A stretch of 64,000 nucleotides of DNA. Origin: Prunella strophiata (Eukaryota > Chordata > Aves > Passeriformes > Prunellidae). The translations under genes were made by a program, and so were the position numbers. Below, piece after piece: positions 50,101 through 62,463 of this stretch (position 1 is the first letter of the stretch; each line of letters starts with the position of its first letter). The stretch spans positions 55,185,626 to 55,249,625 of the forward strand of contig JAZBQD010000014.1 in the NCBI GenBank assembly GCA_036583965.1, read 5' to 3'. The notes beneath the pieces were generated by a model. That model was not told the DNA's origin and did no database searches. It was given only the letters and a program-made list of their open reading frames with translations.

Positions 50101-50503
50101 TGGGAAATCAGAAACTATGCAGATTGAAATGTATTTGCTTAAATTGCCTAATTTTCTTGGCATTTTTTGAAGAAGAACTAAATCTTATTCTGAGACCACA
50201 GACAGGACAGCCCTCAAGGATTTAATAATGAAGCACACTATTCCCTCAAAAAATGTTTTGTGCCACATGTTAAAAACTTGCAATAATGCAAAATGTATAT
50301 TTGGCTAAGTTTTAACATACTGCAAATAGGAATGACAGAAATGTCAAAATCCACAAATACAAAGGGTTATTCATTTACTGGAAATAATTCTCTGTGGACC
50401 AAAGATGAAGGAGATAATCAATTTTCTAACCAGCTTGCCCCTTTCCATTAGCATCAGTAAGGTCAAGAAATAGTAATATGCATAAGAAAACACATAATAT
50501 GTG
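41157..50503. other. Long repeat-poor intergenic stretch
   Basis: No gene, RNA gene or interspersed repeat was recognised in more than 9 kb. Noted low-complexity items are an A/C-rich tract at 46,294-46,360 and four AAAGT units at 48,154-48,182. Frames of 118-142 codons (41,519-41,881 -, 44,378-44,773 +, 46,994-47,350 -, 49,797-50,225 +) lack domains and have no splice partners that I can support. This is the longest repeat-free part of the window. Confidence 0.5.
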
Positions 50504-50632
50504 TCTCTTCTCTTCTCTTCTCTTCTCTTCTCTTCTCTTCTCTTCTCTTCTCTTCTCTTCTCTTCTCTTCTCTTCTCTTCTCTTCTCTTCTCTTCTCTTC
50601 TCTTCTCTTCTCTTCTCTCTTCTCTTCTCTTC
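50504..50632 (+). repeat. (TTCTC)n pentanucleotide array, 129 bases
   Basis: About 25 copies of a five-base TCTCT/TTCTC unit, near perfect, with one register break near 50,617-50,622. All pyrimidine on the plus strand and all purine on the minus strand, where it reads as a repeating basic/acidic frame (50,426-50,734) that is not a gene. Such mirror-type purine/pyrimidine arrays can adopt triplex DNA and are unstable in length. Confidence 0.95.
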
Positions 50633-50945
50633 GTCTGGGAAGTTATAGGTCCTTATAAATATTTTTAAAAGGAGTCCCATATCTTTAACTGTCACACATA
50701 TGATCATTAGTGTGATTATTGCCTTTTCACCCAAATATTTGTTGCTTAGTTCTGTGCCTTTACTTAGCCAGTGAGATTCTTTTTAAAGAGCAAAACTACC
50801 TAGCAGTGACCTTGAATTTAAGAAATCTTAACAGCTCTGAAAACAGCCTTCACTGACCCAAAGAACTGTAAGAGCAGTTGTTACCAGAGAACTGTACTAT
50901 TAATTTGTCAGAGCAGATGTATAGATGTATAGTTGTGGAGCAGAA
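50633..50945. other. Spacer between the TTCTC array and the CR1
   Basis: About 310 bases, nothing recognised apart from a short duplication of GATGTATAG near 50,917-50,933. Confidence 0.5.
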
Positions 50946-51106
50946 GAGAATCAGAAACACTGAATGGTTTGGGCAAGAAGGGAAGTTAAAGACCATTTAG
51001 TTACAAATCCCCTGACATAGCAAGGGACATCTTTCACTAGAACAGGTGGCTCGAAAGTCCATTCAACCTGGCTTTGAACACTTCCTGGGAGGGGTATCCA
51101 CAACTT

Positions 51107-51438
51107 TAAATATCTCAAAATTGAGTGCCAAGAAGAGGGTGCCAGACTCTTTCAGGGGTGCCCAGTGACAGGACAAGGAGTAATGGACAGAAACTAAATA
51201 AATAAAATACAGGAATTTCCACCTCAACATGAGGAAGAACTTACTTACATTGACGTTAGCAGAGCACTGGAAAAGGCTGCCCATGGAGGTCATGTTGTCT
51301 CCCTCTCTGGAGACATTCAAAATCCACCTGGACACATTCCCATGTCAACTGATCAAAACCCACCTGTCCCATTCCTTGGCAGGGGAGTTGGACTAGATGA
51401 TTTCTAGAAGTCCCTTCCATCAATAACAGTTCTGTGAT
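51107..51438 (+). mobile_element. CR1 LINE 3' fragment nested inside the minus-strand CR1
   Basis: About 330 bases of CR1 3' untranslated region on the plus strand, with CCCAGTGACAGGACAAGGAG, TTCCACCTCAACATGAGGAA, CTCTCTGGAGACATTCAAAA, CACCTGGACACATTCC, GGGGAGTTGGACTAGATGAT and the terminal TTCTGTGATTCTCTG. It interrupts the opposite-strand CR1, so it inserted later. It is strongly 5'-truncated, containing no coding sequence. The exact junctions are uncertain by a few bases because both elements share CTCT-type ends. Confidence 0.9.
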
Positions 51439-51699
51439 TCTCTGGGCAACCTGTTCCAGTACCTCACCACTCTTACGGTAAAGAGTTTCTTCTTAATGTC
51501 TAATCTAAACCTACTCTAAGTTTAAAATAATTTCCCTTATCCTGAGACTATACACTCTTATAAACAGTCCTTCTTCAGTTTTCTGTAGGCTTCGTAGAAG
51601 GCTGCTGTATGATCTCCCCAGAGAGCCTTCCATTTTTGAGGCTGAACAACCCCAATTTTCTCAGCCTCTCCTCATAGGAGTGGTACTCCATCCTTCTGA

Positions 51700-52190
51700 T
51701 CATCTTTCTGGCCCTCCTTTGGGCTCACTCCAACAGGTCCACAGTCCTTCTTATATCAGGGACCCCAGACCTGGATGCTGTACTCCAGACAGGGTCTTAC
51801 ATGGGTGGAGTAGAGTGGAAGAATCACCTCCCTTGACCTGCTGGCCACACCTTTGTGGTGCAGCCCAGAATACAGTTGGCTTTCCAGGCTGCAAGTGCAC
51901 ATTTCTGGGTCATGTTAAGCTGCTTGTCAATCAACACCCCCAAATCCTTTACCTCAGGCCAGCCCTTCATGCTTCTCTGCCCAGCCTGTACTTATGCTTG
52001 GGACTGCTCTGGCCTACTTGCAAGACCTTGCACTTGGCCTTCTGGAACTTCATGAGGTCTGCACAGGCACAAATTCCAAGCCTATCACAGTCCCTCTGGA
52101 TACAATCCCTTGCCTCTAGCCCATTAACTGTTCCACATAGCTTGATAGTTGTCAGCAAACTTGCTGAAGGTGCCCTCAATTCCAGTGTTA
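51700..52190 (-). pseudogene. CR1 ORF2 reverse-transcriptase remnant, frameshifted
   Basis: Read on the minus strand, this is part of the CR1 reverse-transcriptase domain. A frame at 51,967-52,179 gives TIKLCGTVNGLEARDCIQRD followed by DLMKFQKAKCKVLQVG, blocks I know from CR1 polymerases just after the catalytic acidic motif. Just upstream (about 52,160-52,145) the catalytic box reads FADN and then slips frame by one base, so neither the second acid nor the frame is kept. Further stops break the rest. The 183-codon plus-strand frame at 51,680-52,231 is merely the antisense of this fossil. Confidence 0.7.
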
Positions 52191-55100
52191 TGTGGGAGGA
52201 AGTATGTCATAAAGGAGAAAGCAAGTCATGAGAATGATGCAGAGACATTAGTTGAGTTGCTGACAGCCTTAAGAAATGTTCAAACACTGGATTATTAGGT
52301 ATTTTGATGTGAGACTTCCCTAATTATTCTTGCAAAACAGTTCTGCTAATAAAATGCATAATGACCCTTTCTTACTAGTACTTAGCCAGACCACTGGAGT
52401 ATGATAAATATTATAGATTTTCATTGAATATGTATAATGAGCTGAATAGACCCTTTATAGATTTGTGCCCAAAATTCATCTAAACCTAACTTCTTCCCCA
52501 GAGTGCTTTAAAAAAAAATAGCAACAGGAAAACCTGTTCCCATTCTGAAGTGCTTCTTCTCCTCATAAACAATACAGTAAGCTTAAATACTTAATTTTAT
52601 CCTGAAGGTTCAGCTAGGAGGTGAAGCACCTCACTCAAATTTTACATAAATATTACCCATGCCTTAAGTATTGCAGTGCACCAGAAGGTTTATGCATATC
52701 TCACAACTCACTTCAAATCCCAAACCCAAGTTTAGTGCAGTGTAAGCTTTAAGTGTACCTCTTCTTTGCATAACACAAAATTCATTGAGAGAGTAAACCT
52801 GCACAAAGTATTTAAAAGAAAATATTGAGAGAAGTAAAAAAAATGAATCACTATACAGGGAAAAAGTCTGTTTCCTTTAAAAGGTGAATTGGGAAAAATT
52901 TGATAATATTTCATCACACATGTCTCAGGCATAACTCCTCTAAAGCTATCAGCCATGTAGATCACTCCTTCACATTCATTATGCATAGTGCCTTAGTGCC
53001 TGTGTCTTTTAAGTTGCAGAATGCAAGATGGCTGGGGGTTAATATCAGGTTTCCTATGCACGCTATCTTCAAAACCAGCATGCCGTATCCATTTAGGATT
53101 CAAGCAAATTGAACAGAGCACAAAAGTGCTTTACATATATTAACTCAGCAACTCTACAACAAAATTCACTTGTAATGTAAGAGGAGACAAATATCCAGCA
53201 TCACGATTCAAGTGAAAGCTGATGCAGGCCTGAAATCTGCAAGCAGGAAGGATGGTTTAAGGAGTGGAGTCTAAAGAAGAAAGGATTTAAGGAGGATAAA
53301 GTGTGCTCACAAATGAAAAGTAGTTCAAGTAAGACTGAAAGCAGAATGTGCTACAGGGATTGTCAAGGCAAAAAGCAGAGTGAACCAAAGTAGACAACAG
53401 TAAAAGAAGGAACATTAAATTAGTATATAATGCATATGTAACTGTATATTTGTAAATACAGACAAGCAATTATTGGTAGGATCAAAATACCCACATGATG
53501 TGTGTGTTGTACATCCAGCACTGGCCTTCATAACAAGGGCTCACAGCTCCTCCTTCCAGACATGGCACAGATGCCTTCAAATCCTAATGTTCTGAATTTC
53601 CAGCTCCTTCAAAGCCCATGCGTAATCCAGCCACAGGATGTTCCCATCTGTGTTCTCTCATCCCTGGTACAGCCCTGCCAATGAGTTTCACAAAGACAGA
53701 AAAAGGTGAAGGATGCCTTGACAGAAGAGGAATGTCTAGGGCCACAGATAGTCAGGAATTCAATGCAACCATAGGGTCAAGTTGGGAGGAAATAGGTGTA
53801 TTTACAGTGTGCTTGGCTGTACTTTGAGGCCAGGTATCTGAGTGGGAGAGGTGTGAGGCAAGAAAGTTGCTGGAATCCCTCCCTTCATCCACCCACACTA
53901 TGCCTGATTGGGGTAGGAGTTTCCATGAAGGACCGCAGTCTACTGACAAGGCATGAAGAACATATCCAGGGATGCACAGGAAGAAGCCTGAAGTATTTCA
54001 GAAAAGATAAAGGTAGAAAATACTCTAAAAAATCAGAACTTTTTTTGAACAGTATTTCTTTATAAGCAATCCCATCCCAATTTAGCAGAGCATGTATATG
54101 ACACAAAATCCAGTACACTTCAGGCAGCACTGCAGTGTCCCTCAGATGGACTACTAGATAAGATCTATATCTTTGGTGATTAATTTATAGTGTTGATCAT
54201 CAGGGATATTAGAGTATTTTTTTTTAATTTTATTTTTTTTAATTTTAATATTTTTTGGTATCTTCTAAAATAGTAGTAACAGATACATTTTCTAAAATGT
54301 GATTAGGTTTAGCAGTACTTTTTTAAAAAGCATATCCTTTATTATACAGACTATTAGACATATAGACATATAGTCCTGCAACGTATGTGACAGTTTAAAT
54401 ATTTCAATTTTTTTTTTTAATTCCTTCTCTTACCCAGAGTAATATTTTTAACATTTTTTAAACACAGTGTAGTCTTTAATTAATTTTAATTTTTATCATC
54501 TGAAACACTTTCTTATGGAAAATTTGAATGATGTGTACTTGCAGTAATTTAAATTATGGCACTATGTAAACCCACTTCATTTGACACTTAAGATCAGTTG
54601 TATCTATATTAACATAAAAATAATTTAGAAAACTCACAGGCTGAAACAGTTTAAAAACCAGTAAATAATAAAATGTGACCATACTTATGGGATATCAAAA
54701 ATTTCCTATTATCCTCTGTTTTTGCAGGCAAGATTTTCTTTGTTTCTTTGCTATGTGCAATTGTGAATTGTGAACAGAGAATACAACTCTGTCTCAGATG
54801 TTGACTCAATTAAATTGAAATGTGGTGTGGAAAAATTGAAATATTTTCCCTTTATGCAGCTACTTATTTCCTCAGCCTAAATACAGATATTTAGTTGACA
54901 TCAGTTGTGCAAACTTTATATATGTCATTTATATGAAACTACATAGAAATTCCCTAACAGCTTTTTCAGTAAACTGGAGACAAGATAATCCCAGGGGAAA
55001 CATAATACATGAGAAAAAAACCCTATCATTAATGTTAAAGAAATTAAATCAAAGCAGAAAATGAGAATATGATAAAATGAAGTTGAAATGTGTTTTTTTA

Positions 55101-58088
55101 ACAATTATTAAAATAGATACTTACCTTAAAATGCTTAGACAGATCAAATGAAAGTCCAGGGTAATGAAAAAAGGAAATGAGACAATACATAACATATCTA
55201 AAGAATAGATTAGACCTGAATTTAATTATTTTTGTGATTCATTCATATTTATGTGTTATGAATGTAAAATAAAACAAATACAACATGAATGCTAAGCATA
55301 TTTTATTTAGACTGACTAATTGACTCATGCAAATTGAAGCAATAGTGTGGATTATAATGACACTGCATGTATGAACACCCTTAAAGATGTTTGGACACCA
55401 CTGGCTCTTAAATGAACATGCACACTGTTTTCCTACTCACTTTCTCCCTGTCAGATCAGTAAAGTTCAATGTAAAACTACAGACAACACAAAAAGCTCTT
55501 TATTTTTTCACTTTTGAAAAGCCAGTCACCTGGAATAAGATAAACTGGGGCACATATATATACAGTAGGCTGATTTCCTTAGGAAATTATTTAATTTCTT
55601 CTATTAAAATATTTTTACAGAGAATACACTGGTGTTATTTCAGAACAACTTTCTGATGCCAATTCTCAGCTTCACTATGTATTCAACACAGTTATCAGCA
55701 GTCATTTAACCCCTGCTGTCAGGAGGGTGGGTTTATTAATGACAATGAAGATGACAATATGTGATATAAACCTCAGCAGTACCAAAATAGAAAGGGTTTC
55801 CTTGACAAAACAGAGGAGAGCAAAGAGGCTGTAAAACATTGTTAGCTTTTAATGAGGAAATAAGCTACAGCATCAGGATAAAAGGATGAAAGGATAAAGC
55901 TTTTAGAACAGAAATTATATCAAGTTAACTAAAAATAAAAAAACCCTCTTCATTAGTAAGGAGAAAACTCTGGCACATGTTACAAAGAGCTTAATACTTA
56001 GGTGTTCAAGAGAAATGGATGCATAGTTTTCAGAATCAAACATATTCAATCAATATAAAAATCTTTGCTTGCATAACTTTTTCACAGAATCCACTGGAAC
56101 TTTCATATTCAGACACAGTTTTAGATTTAGATTCTATTGCATTCACATTTACATTTCACAGACTGTAAAAGAAGAACTAAATAAAGCAAAATTATATACC
56201 AAATCCTGCACTAAATTTAGCCAAAAAATTAAATCATCTTTCTCTTTTTTAGCCAATTATCTTAGAAGAAAAATATTATTTCTCTGGATTTTCTAATAAT
56301 TCAGCTTTAAAAAAACTTGCCAATCGCAGCACCACTTTCTGCCTCATAAAACATAGTACAATATTATGGAGCCAGTAGGATAGCTGGACTTGGTTCATTT
56401 TTTAAAATAGATGGATAATTGCTTTCCTATTGAAACTCTCTTTGGACTTACTGTGTGTTCCCACCTTTCACTGAAGGCAGTAGTAAATCAGGAAAGACAT
56501 GGGAGACAAGACCATGCATCAGCAGTGACTGTGCTTTTCCTCAATTCTATTTTCTCTCTTGCTTACAGATTGGGTAGTGAATGAAGAAGATAGAAAAAAA
56601 ATCAGGACAGAATTGGGATTTTCTAAATTACCTGTAAACATTACCTGTTTCTTAATAATCTACCACTTTGGAAATACTTTGCAATAGAGTTGAAGAAGTA
56701 AATGTGTTAATATCTAAATGATATAACAATATAAGTGACAATAATAATGTTAATATTATTGAAAATAATATAATTTTCAATAAACAGTTGCAGAAACAAG
56801 CAAATGCTTTAGCAATGAAAAAATAAATAATGTGATTATTTTAAAAAAAGAGTAATTTGGGTTTTCTGCTTTTGAATCTTCTTTGGTTTGGTTGTTTGGG
56901 AGGTTTCTTTGGATGATTTTGTTGTTTCATTCACTCACTTTTTTTGTTCATTTGTTTGTTTTGTTTTATTTTGATGTAATGTGGCAGCAAGGCACCATAT
57001 GCTGCAGTGTCAAAATCAGCATGAACTTTATGCTGACCTGTAAGTAGAAGTATCAATATATAGTCTTAATGCAGTTTACTTGGTAACAAAACTTACTTCA
57101 GATTTTTTAGCCCTCAAGTCAAAAGGTCCAGAGAGGCTTTTATTGCTACTTTTTGAAAAATTAAAAGTATTGCCCTACAGAATTTAATTTGTGCAATTTC
57201 TCCAGGGAGATTTTAAGTATAGAATGTAAAGGAGTAGAAGAGACCCCCCGAAAGTGCTGTTAGCTCAGGGCAAGAGCTCTATTCTTGTGCCAAAGGGTTT
57301 ATTTCCAAGCAGTAATATTTTTCTCAGAGGCCCTAAACACTTTTGTCTCCAAATGTACTCTGTGCCAGAACCTTTCATAAAGGTTTCTCATGTGATGTAT
57401 TTGCTGTAAGCACTATCATAAAAATCATGTGAGAAATAACACAGTAGAAGAGCTAGAAGACTTCCTGAGACCCACTTTCCATGCTGATCTTTTTTAAAAG
57501 CCAATCACTAAGTCTAATTGAACAAAGATTTTCTCAAGGACATTTGGCAAGTGTTTTCCTGAGGTCTAGAGATTAATCCACAATAGAATATTTGGTAATA
57601 CTTAATTTAATGTGAGAGTCAGGTCTAGTTACATGACATAGAATCTGCAACTCTTTTTTTCCCATGTTTATGATGGTGTTATCTCACTTTATATCAATTT
57701 TCACCTTTATAGTCAGTCTTTTTTCAGGACCTGTGAATGGGAAAGTTAGGCATCTTAAAAGAGCTAATGAATTCACACTCATACTTTTAAAATTTATCAA
57801 TGTAAACTGATCTTTCTATTTGTGAAGAGACCATTAGTTATATTGACCTTTTCTGCTGAAAACAAGCAAAGGACAATTAGCCTTCATATTATTTTCTCCT
57901 TTCCTCTTGTGTTCAGATTGCCATTTACTGCTTAACCTGAATTCTCTCTTTACTGTAATATCCCTTACAAGAGAAAAAAAAAAAAAAAAAAAAAAGTTGC
58001 AAAAGTGGTTCATCTACTTCTTTAATCTTCTCTAATTTCTGCTAAACCTTGATCAGTGACCTTTTTTCAAGGTTTTATATTTGCTCTC
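52191..58088. other. Repeat-poor intergenic stretch
   Basis: No gene supported. A mildly GC-richer patch at about 53,500-53,950 carries several overlapping frames of 60-89 codons on both strands, without motifs. Low-complexity items are an A/T-rich tract at 54,210-54,257, a T/G-rich tract at 56,880-56,974 and an A22 run at 57,974-57,995. Confidence 0.5.
57974..57995 (+). repeat. Poly-A run, 22 bases
   Basis: A simple A run about 90 bases left of the minus-strand LTR. An A-run is not expected for an LTR element and the two are probably unrelated. Confidence 0.8.
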
Positions 58089-58657
58089 TGTAGTGGGGTG
58101 ACCCTGGCTGGACACTCTATCAATCCCCTTCCCAGCAGGACAGGGGAGAAAAAATAAAATGGAAAACAACTTGTAGGTTGAGATAAGCAAAAAACAGAAA
58201 AATAAATAAGAAGCAAAAACCACAAAATCTTGCACATGCATAAACAAAGAGAAAAAAATGAACCTCTACTTCCCATCAGTGAGTGAAGTTTATCCACTTC
58301 CTGAGAAGCAGGCCTTCAGCACATGGTGCAGTTATTTCAGAAGGCAACCCTTACAAAATAGCAATCATCCCCTGTCCATTCCTCCTCCCTCCCTTAGCTT
58401 TCATACCTGAGCTGACATCAAATGGTATGGAGTAGCCCTTTGGTTAAGTTGGGTCAGCTGGCCTGGCTGTGTCTCAGGATATTTCCCACTGCCAGCCCCC
58501 TGATGGGAAGGGAGAGGAAGGGGAGATGGTGCTGGGGCAGCCCTGCCCAGCAGCAGCCAAAGCACTGCAGGGTTATCAGCTCCTTTGCATCTACCAGGGA
58601 AAAGCACAGCACTGTCAGGGCTGCTGGGGGAAAATGAATTCCAGCTTAGCCAGACCA
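58089..58657 (-). mobile_element. Avian ERV LTR, minus strand, diverged copy
   Basis: The reverse complement of this segment matches the LTR at 40,613-41,156 along its length. Shared blocks include AGCAGCCCTGACAG, GGAGCTGATAACCCTGCAGT, CTTTGGCTGCTGCTGGGCAG, ACACAGCCAGGCCAGCTG, TTAACCAAAGGGC, AGCTCAGGTAT and CTGATGGGAAGTA, ending CCAGCCAGGGTCACCCCACT before ACA. It is longer by about 25 bases through small insertions, the TATA box is changed to TATGAAAG (58,398-58,405), and substitutions are many, so it is either older or a different subfamily. No retroviral genes lie beside it. Plus frames of 71-79 codons and minus frames to 107 codons inside it are accidental. Confidence 0.85.
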
Positions 58658-61600
58658 AATGAACTCTCATTGTTTGAGCTTGCCCTTGTAAAAAAAAAGT
58701 TAATTTAATCTCATATTTTGTCACATACCAATAGGAAGCTGTGGTAGTGCAATAGGTATTGCCTACAAATTAGACATTCAAACATGATTTGTTCATATTA
58801 TTTCCACCAATACCCAATCTGCACACAGGGAACAATACTGAAAATTCCATAGCCATGGGAATGGTTAGTGGTGCCAACTTTTAATGACCAAATTTCTCTG
58901 GCCATAGTTTAAAATAACATAGACTTCTTGACAACATAGAAAAAAAATCCTTAAAGATTTGGACTATTTTTCAACCTTAAATTTAAAAATAATTCCTACC
59001 TTTGCCCACAGAAAGCAATTCTTTCACACATCTTGGCATGCAATCAAATCAAATCATTCATATATGAAATAGGCTCCACTGTGATAGACTTTTGATGTCA
59101 GTGATAAATTTGATGGAATTCCTCTCATTCACCTTAGACTTCTATATCTGCTTAACAGTGGAGATCAAAAGGCTTCTTAAGGGAGAATTTCTCAGATGTA
59201 ACTTAAATATTCTCTCTGGGGGCAATGGAAACCAGATCTTGATCTTTAACTACTGAACTCTGTGTTTCATGGGCTTTTTCCACCCTGATGGATCAAGACT
59301 GTGACAATCACTTTGACAAACAGACATTAAATTTGCAACAGTCAAATCTCATTGCTAGATCATGGGTGATGACTACCTTTCTGTCTCCTTTTCCTCTCTC
59401 TTTCTTCTCTTAACTTCCTCTCAAAACATATTGTAAGAAAGGATAAAAATTTCCAGGTAATGTCTTAGTAAGTGTGTTGTTCTTTGGATAAGTTAAAGTT
59501 GGCAAAGTATAAATTTGGTAACTTAAATTTTGTGAAATGTCTTATTTTGTCTGGGTGTTGTTTTAAAATTTGCCAAGTGTCTTATTCTACCATAATGTTC
59601 TAAAATTTGCAAGTAGAAGTGTGTTTTTGAACCTCTTGAGAATTTTGCTGTTTCTTCTGTGCACAGCCCAGAATAAATCAACCAATCTTCCCCTAAAACT
59701 GCCAAGCAGGCTGGGGCATAACACCTAGAAAAACCATACCATTTTACAAATTGTTTGCCAGTGACTTTTTTTCTATTTTCCAGATGATTTCTTTCCCATC
59801 TTAGCTACAATCATTAGCAAGTAAATTATGGTGTCCCGAAGTTTGTTTGGAATAAAACTCCAGATTTTACCTGCCAATTTCATATGTGTGAGTAAAATTG
59901 GTATAGAAAGAAGAGATGTGCTGGATGAATTGTAACTTATTTTTTCCTGTCCTGATAAGATCTTGGCTGTCTTAAGGTTTTATAACAGACTAATAACAAA
60001 GCTATCTTCACCAGCTACTAAGTGATAAACAGTTTTAAACAAATCTACATTCTAAATCTGCCATTAGCTGTTTCAATTGCATTTTCTAACATTTCAAGAA
60101 AAATTCTTGCAGAGCGCTTAAAAATGTAGGTTGATAACAAGCATAAGCTGTGTGGAATATGCATATAATTATGAATTATCACTGTTAACATTCTCTGTGT
60201 TATCCACAAAACACAAAGAATTGTAGTCAAGCCACATTAACAGAGAGAATTTAGCTCCACATTACTACAGTTTCCACTCTGACTACTCACTTTTTCTGAA
60301 ACTGAACTTGGTTATCTTATCTACACTTATGCAATACCATAACTTGGTATATTAAGAAGTTTTCTACATGAAGTGCTGAATTTCAAGGCAAAGAACTAGA
60401 TCTATTAAATGTCTCTGTAGAAACATTTCACATCATAAACATTAGTGTTAAATTTATAGCAAAATTCAGACACTTCTAACTGCCATTACTCACTCAAATA
60501 CTCCTTCAGCTGCCTCGTTGCAGTTCATTTTGCAAGTTAAGACTTGAAATTCTTGTGTATATGCATACATTTTCTTTCCACCACCTTCACAGTTTCAAAT
60601 TATTCAAGGTAGAGTAACCTCTTGAGCTAAAAGTAATTTCTTTGTATTTTCTATCTCTCAATGTATTTTTCTTCCAAGAAATTCCTCAAAACCAATAATT
60701 TTTTAAAAAAAGCCAAATTTAGGTATTGGGTATTTTTCCCATTGGTGACTCTGTGTAAGCAATATTTAGCAATTTTAAAAGTAATTCTACACACTAGATT
60801 TGTGCTAGAAGCCAAAGAACTCAGAATCGTTCTTCATGGTCACAGTAAAGAATGCTGTCACAATGTTTTCTCAGGATCTTATGTTTTGCAGATCTTATGT
60901 TAAACACAAAATTATGGTTTTCACCTAGGAATTTGCATTCCACTGAAGTATAAGAAATGCAACAGATTTCCTTAATGAGGTTTTAATTCTTCCATGTAGC
61001 TTGAAATTACCAAATTCTACTGATTCCAGCAAAATTAAGACAACGATCCATCCCATTGAAAAAGGTAACTAATCTGAGGCTCAGTATGATTGACCAAGAT
61101 TCCCACTCTCCTTCTGCAGTCTCCTCCAGAAGGCAATACAGAGAAGGAGTTTATCTGTGGTGTTCCAAATTACCCTGTAGAGAAGCCAATTTCTGAAATT
61201 GGAAAACTCAGAAAAGAACATCATAACAGTTGGAAAATAACATCATAACATAGACTTGTAAATTAAATATCTTATTTTAAAAAGCCTCATACAGATGAAT
61301 GCATTGCCAAAAAGCATTTTAAAAACAGGTAATCTTTCAAAGAAGGACAGCAAAGGGAAAATAAATTATCAAAAGTTTTATTTTTTTTTTTAACTTTACA
61401 TTAAAAAGTAAGCATAGTGAAATATTGGCACACATGGCAGTGCAAGCAGGTAGTCTTCTTTGTTCTAGGAAATGTGTTCATGTACATCCATGTCTACATA
61501 TGGGAAGAGGAACAGAATGTAAACACAGAAGGATTATTTGTAGCCAGTAGAAAGTAAGATAAATATCTCCTCAGCAAGCTGCCACTGAAAAGGACAAGGA

Positions 61601-62313
61601 TTACCAGAATTCAGTTTTTAATTGGGTTTGACAGACTTTTGAGAAAGGGAAGCAACAGCACTATAGCTGTCACCATGTTCAGGGAGCATAGCCAAGAAAC
61701 AATAATCTCTGAAATGCATTAGCATTTTCTGAGGCTCTCCAGTTTTGTGACTTTAGATAGAACTGAGCATCTCTCATGATTCTGAGGAAGTGCATCCACT
61801 CTGCTACCTAATAATGAAAAAGTACCTGGAATGGAAGCCAGGGATGTGCTTTATCACTTTTATTCTAGGGAAGCTGTTGGTCTATCAAAATTTACAGTAC
61901 TGCAAATTCATTAATCTCAGCATAATGAAGGGCTGGGAATGCAATCACAAAGCACACTCCTGTAAGAAATCCCTGTTAAAAGGTCCATCTTAAAAGGTTT
62001 TGCTTAGTGTGGCTCCAGCTTGATATAGAATTTGTATGGGTACCTTAAGATGGCTGTCTATTTTATGAAACTGTTCATAGAGAAACATAACAAATTAAGT
62101 GAAAACTCTGAAGAGAAAATACTTTTTCCTGTCATTCTGAACACAACACTTAAAAGAGCTGTTACCTGGATATAATCTTAGAAGGGGAAGAGTTTTGTGC
62201 CACATCACTTGCATGTATTCAGCCAGAGAAGCATTCTAAAATGAGACTAGATAGTTTGGAGCATAAAAATAATAATTCTCTTGATAATTAACTACTTAGC
62301 ACTTCTTAATCAC
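58658..62313. other. Repeat-poor intergenic stretch
   Basis: No gene or interspersed repeat recognised. Frames are at most about 80 codons (60,661-60,903 +) and carry no motifs. A T-run lies near 61,380-61,391. Confidence 0.5.

Positions 62314-62463
<150 letters not shown>

Larger units (their letters stand above)
50946..52190 (-). mobile_element. CR1 LINE 3' part, minus strand, split by a second CR1
   Basis: On the minus strand this is about 910 bases of CR1: reverse-transcriptase coding remnant (about 52,190 down to 51,700), then coding end and 3' untranslated region, to the 3' tail near 50,946. On the plus strand the familiar antisense blocks are visible: TTCCAGGCTGCAAGTGCACA, GATTTTTGAGG-like CCATTTTTGAGGCTGAACAA, CAGCCTCTCCTCATAGGAG, GGGCAACCTGTTCCAGTACC, CAACCTGGCTTTGAACACTT and ACTGAATGGTTTGGGCAAG. 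The two parts, 50,946-51,106 and 51,439-52,190, join cleanly at CCACAACTT/TCTCTGGGCAACC if the younger insert is removed. It is truncated at its 5' side and dead. Confidence 0.9.

Noticed and set aside
50426..50734. Minus-strand frame with repeated charged residues
   Set aside because: Direct translation of the (TTCTC)n array.
51680..52231. 183-codon plus-strand open frame, the longest in the window
   Set aside because: It is antisense to a decayed CR1 reverse-transcriptase region on the minus strand.
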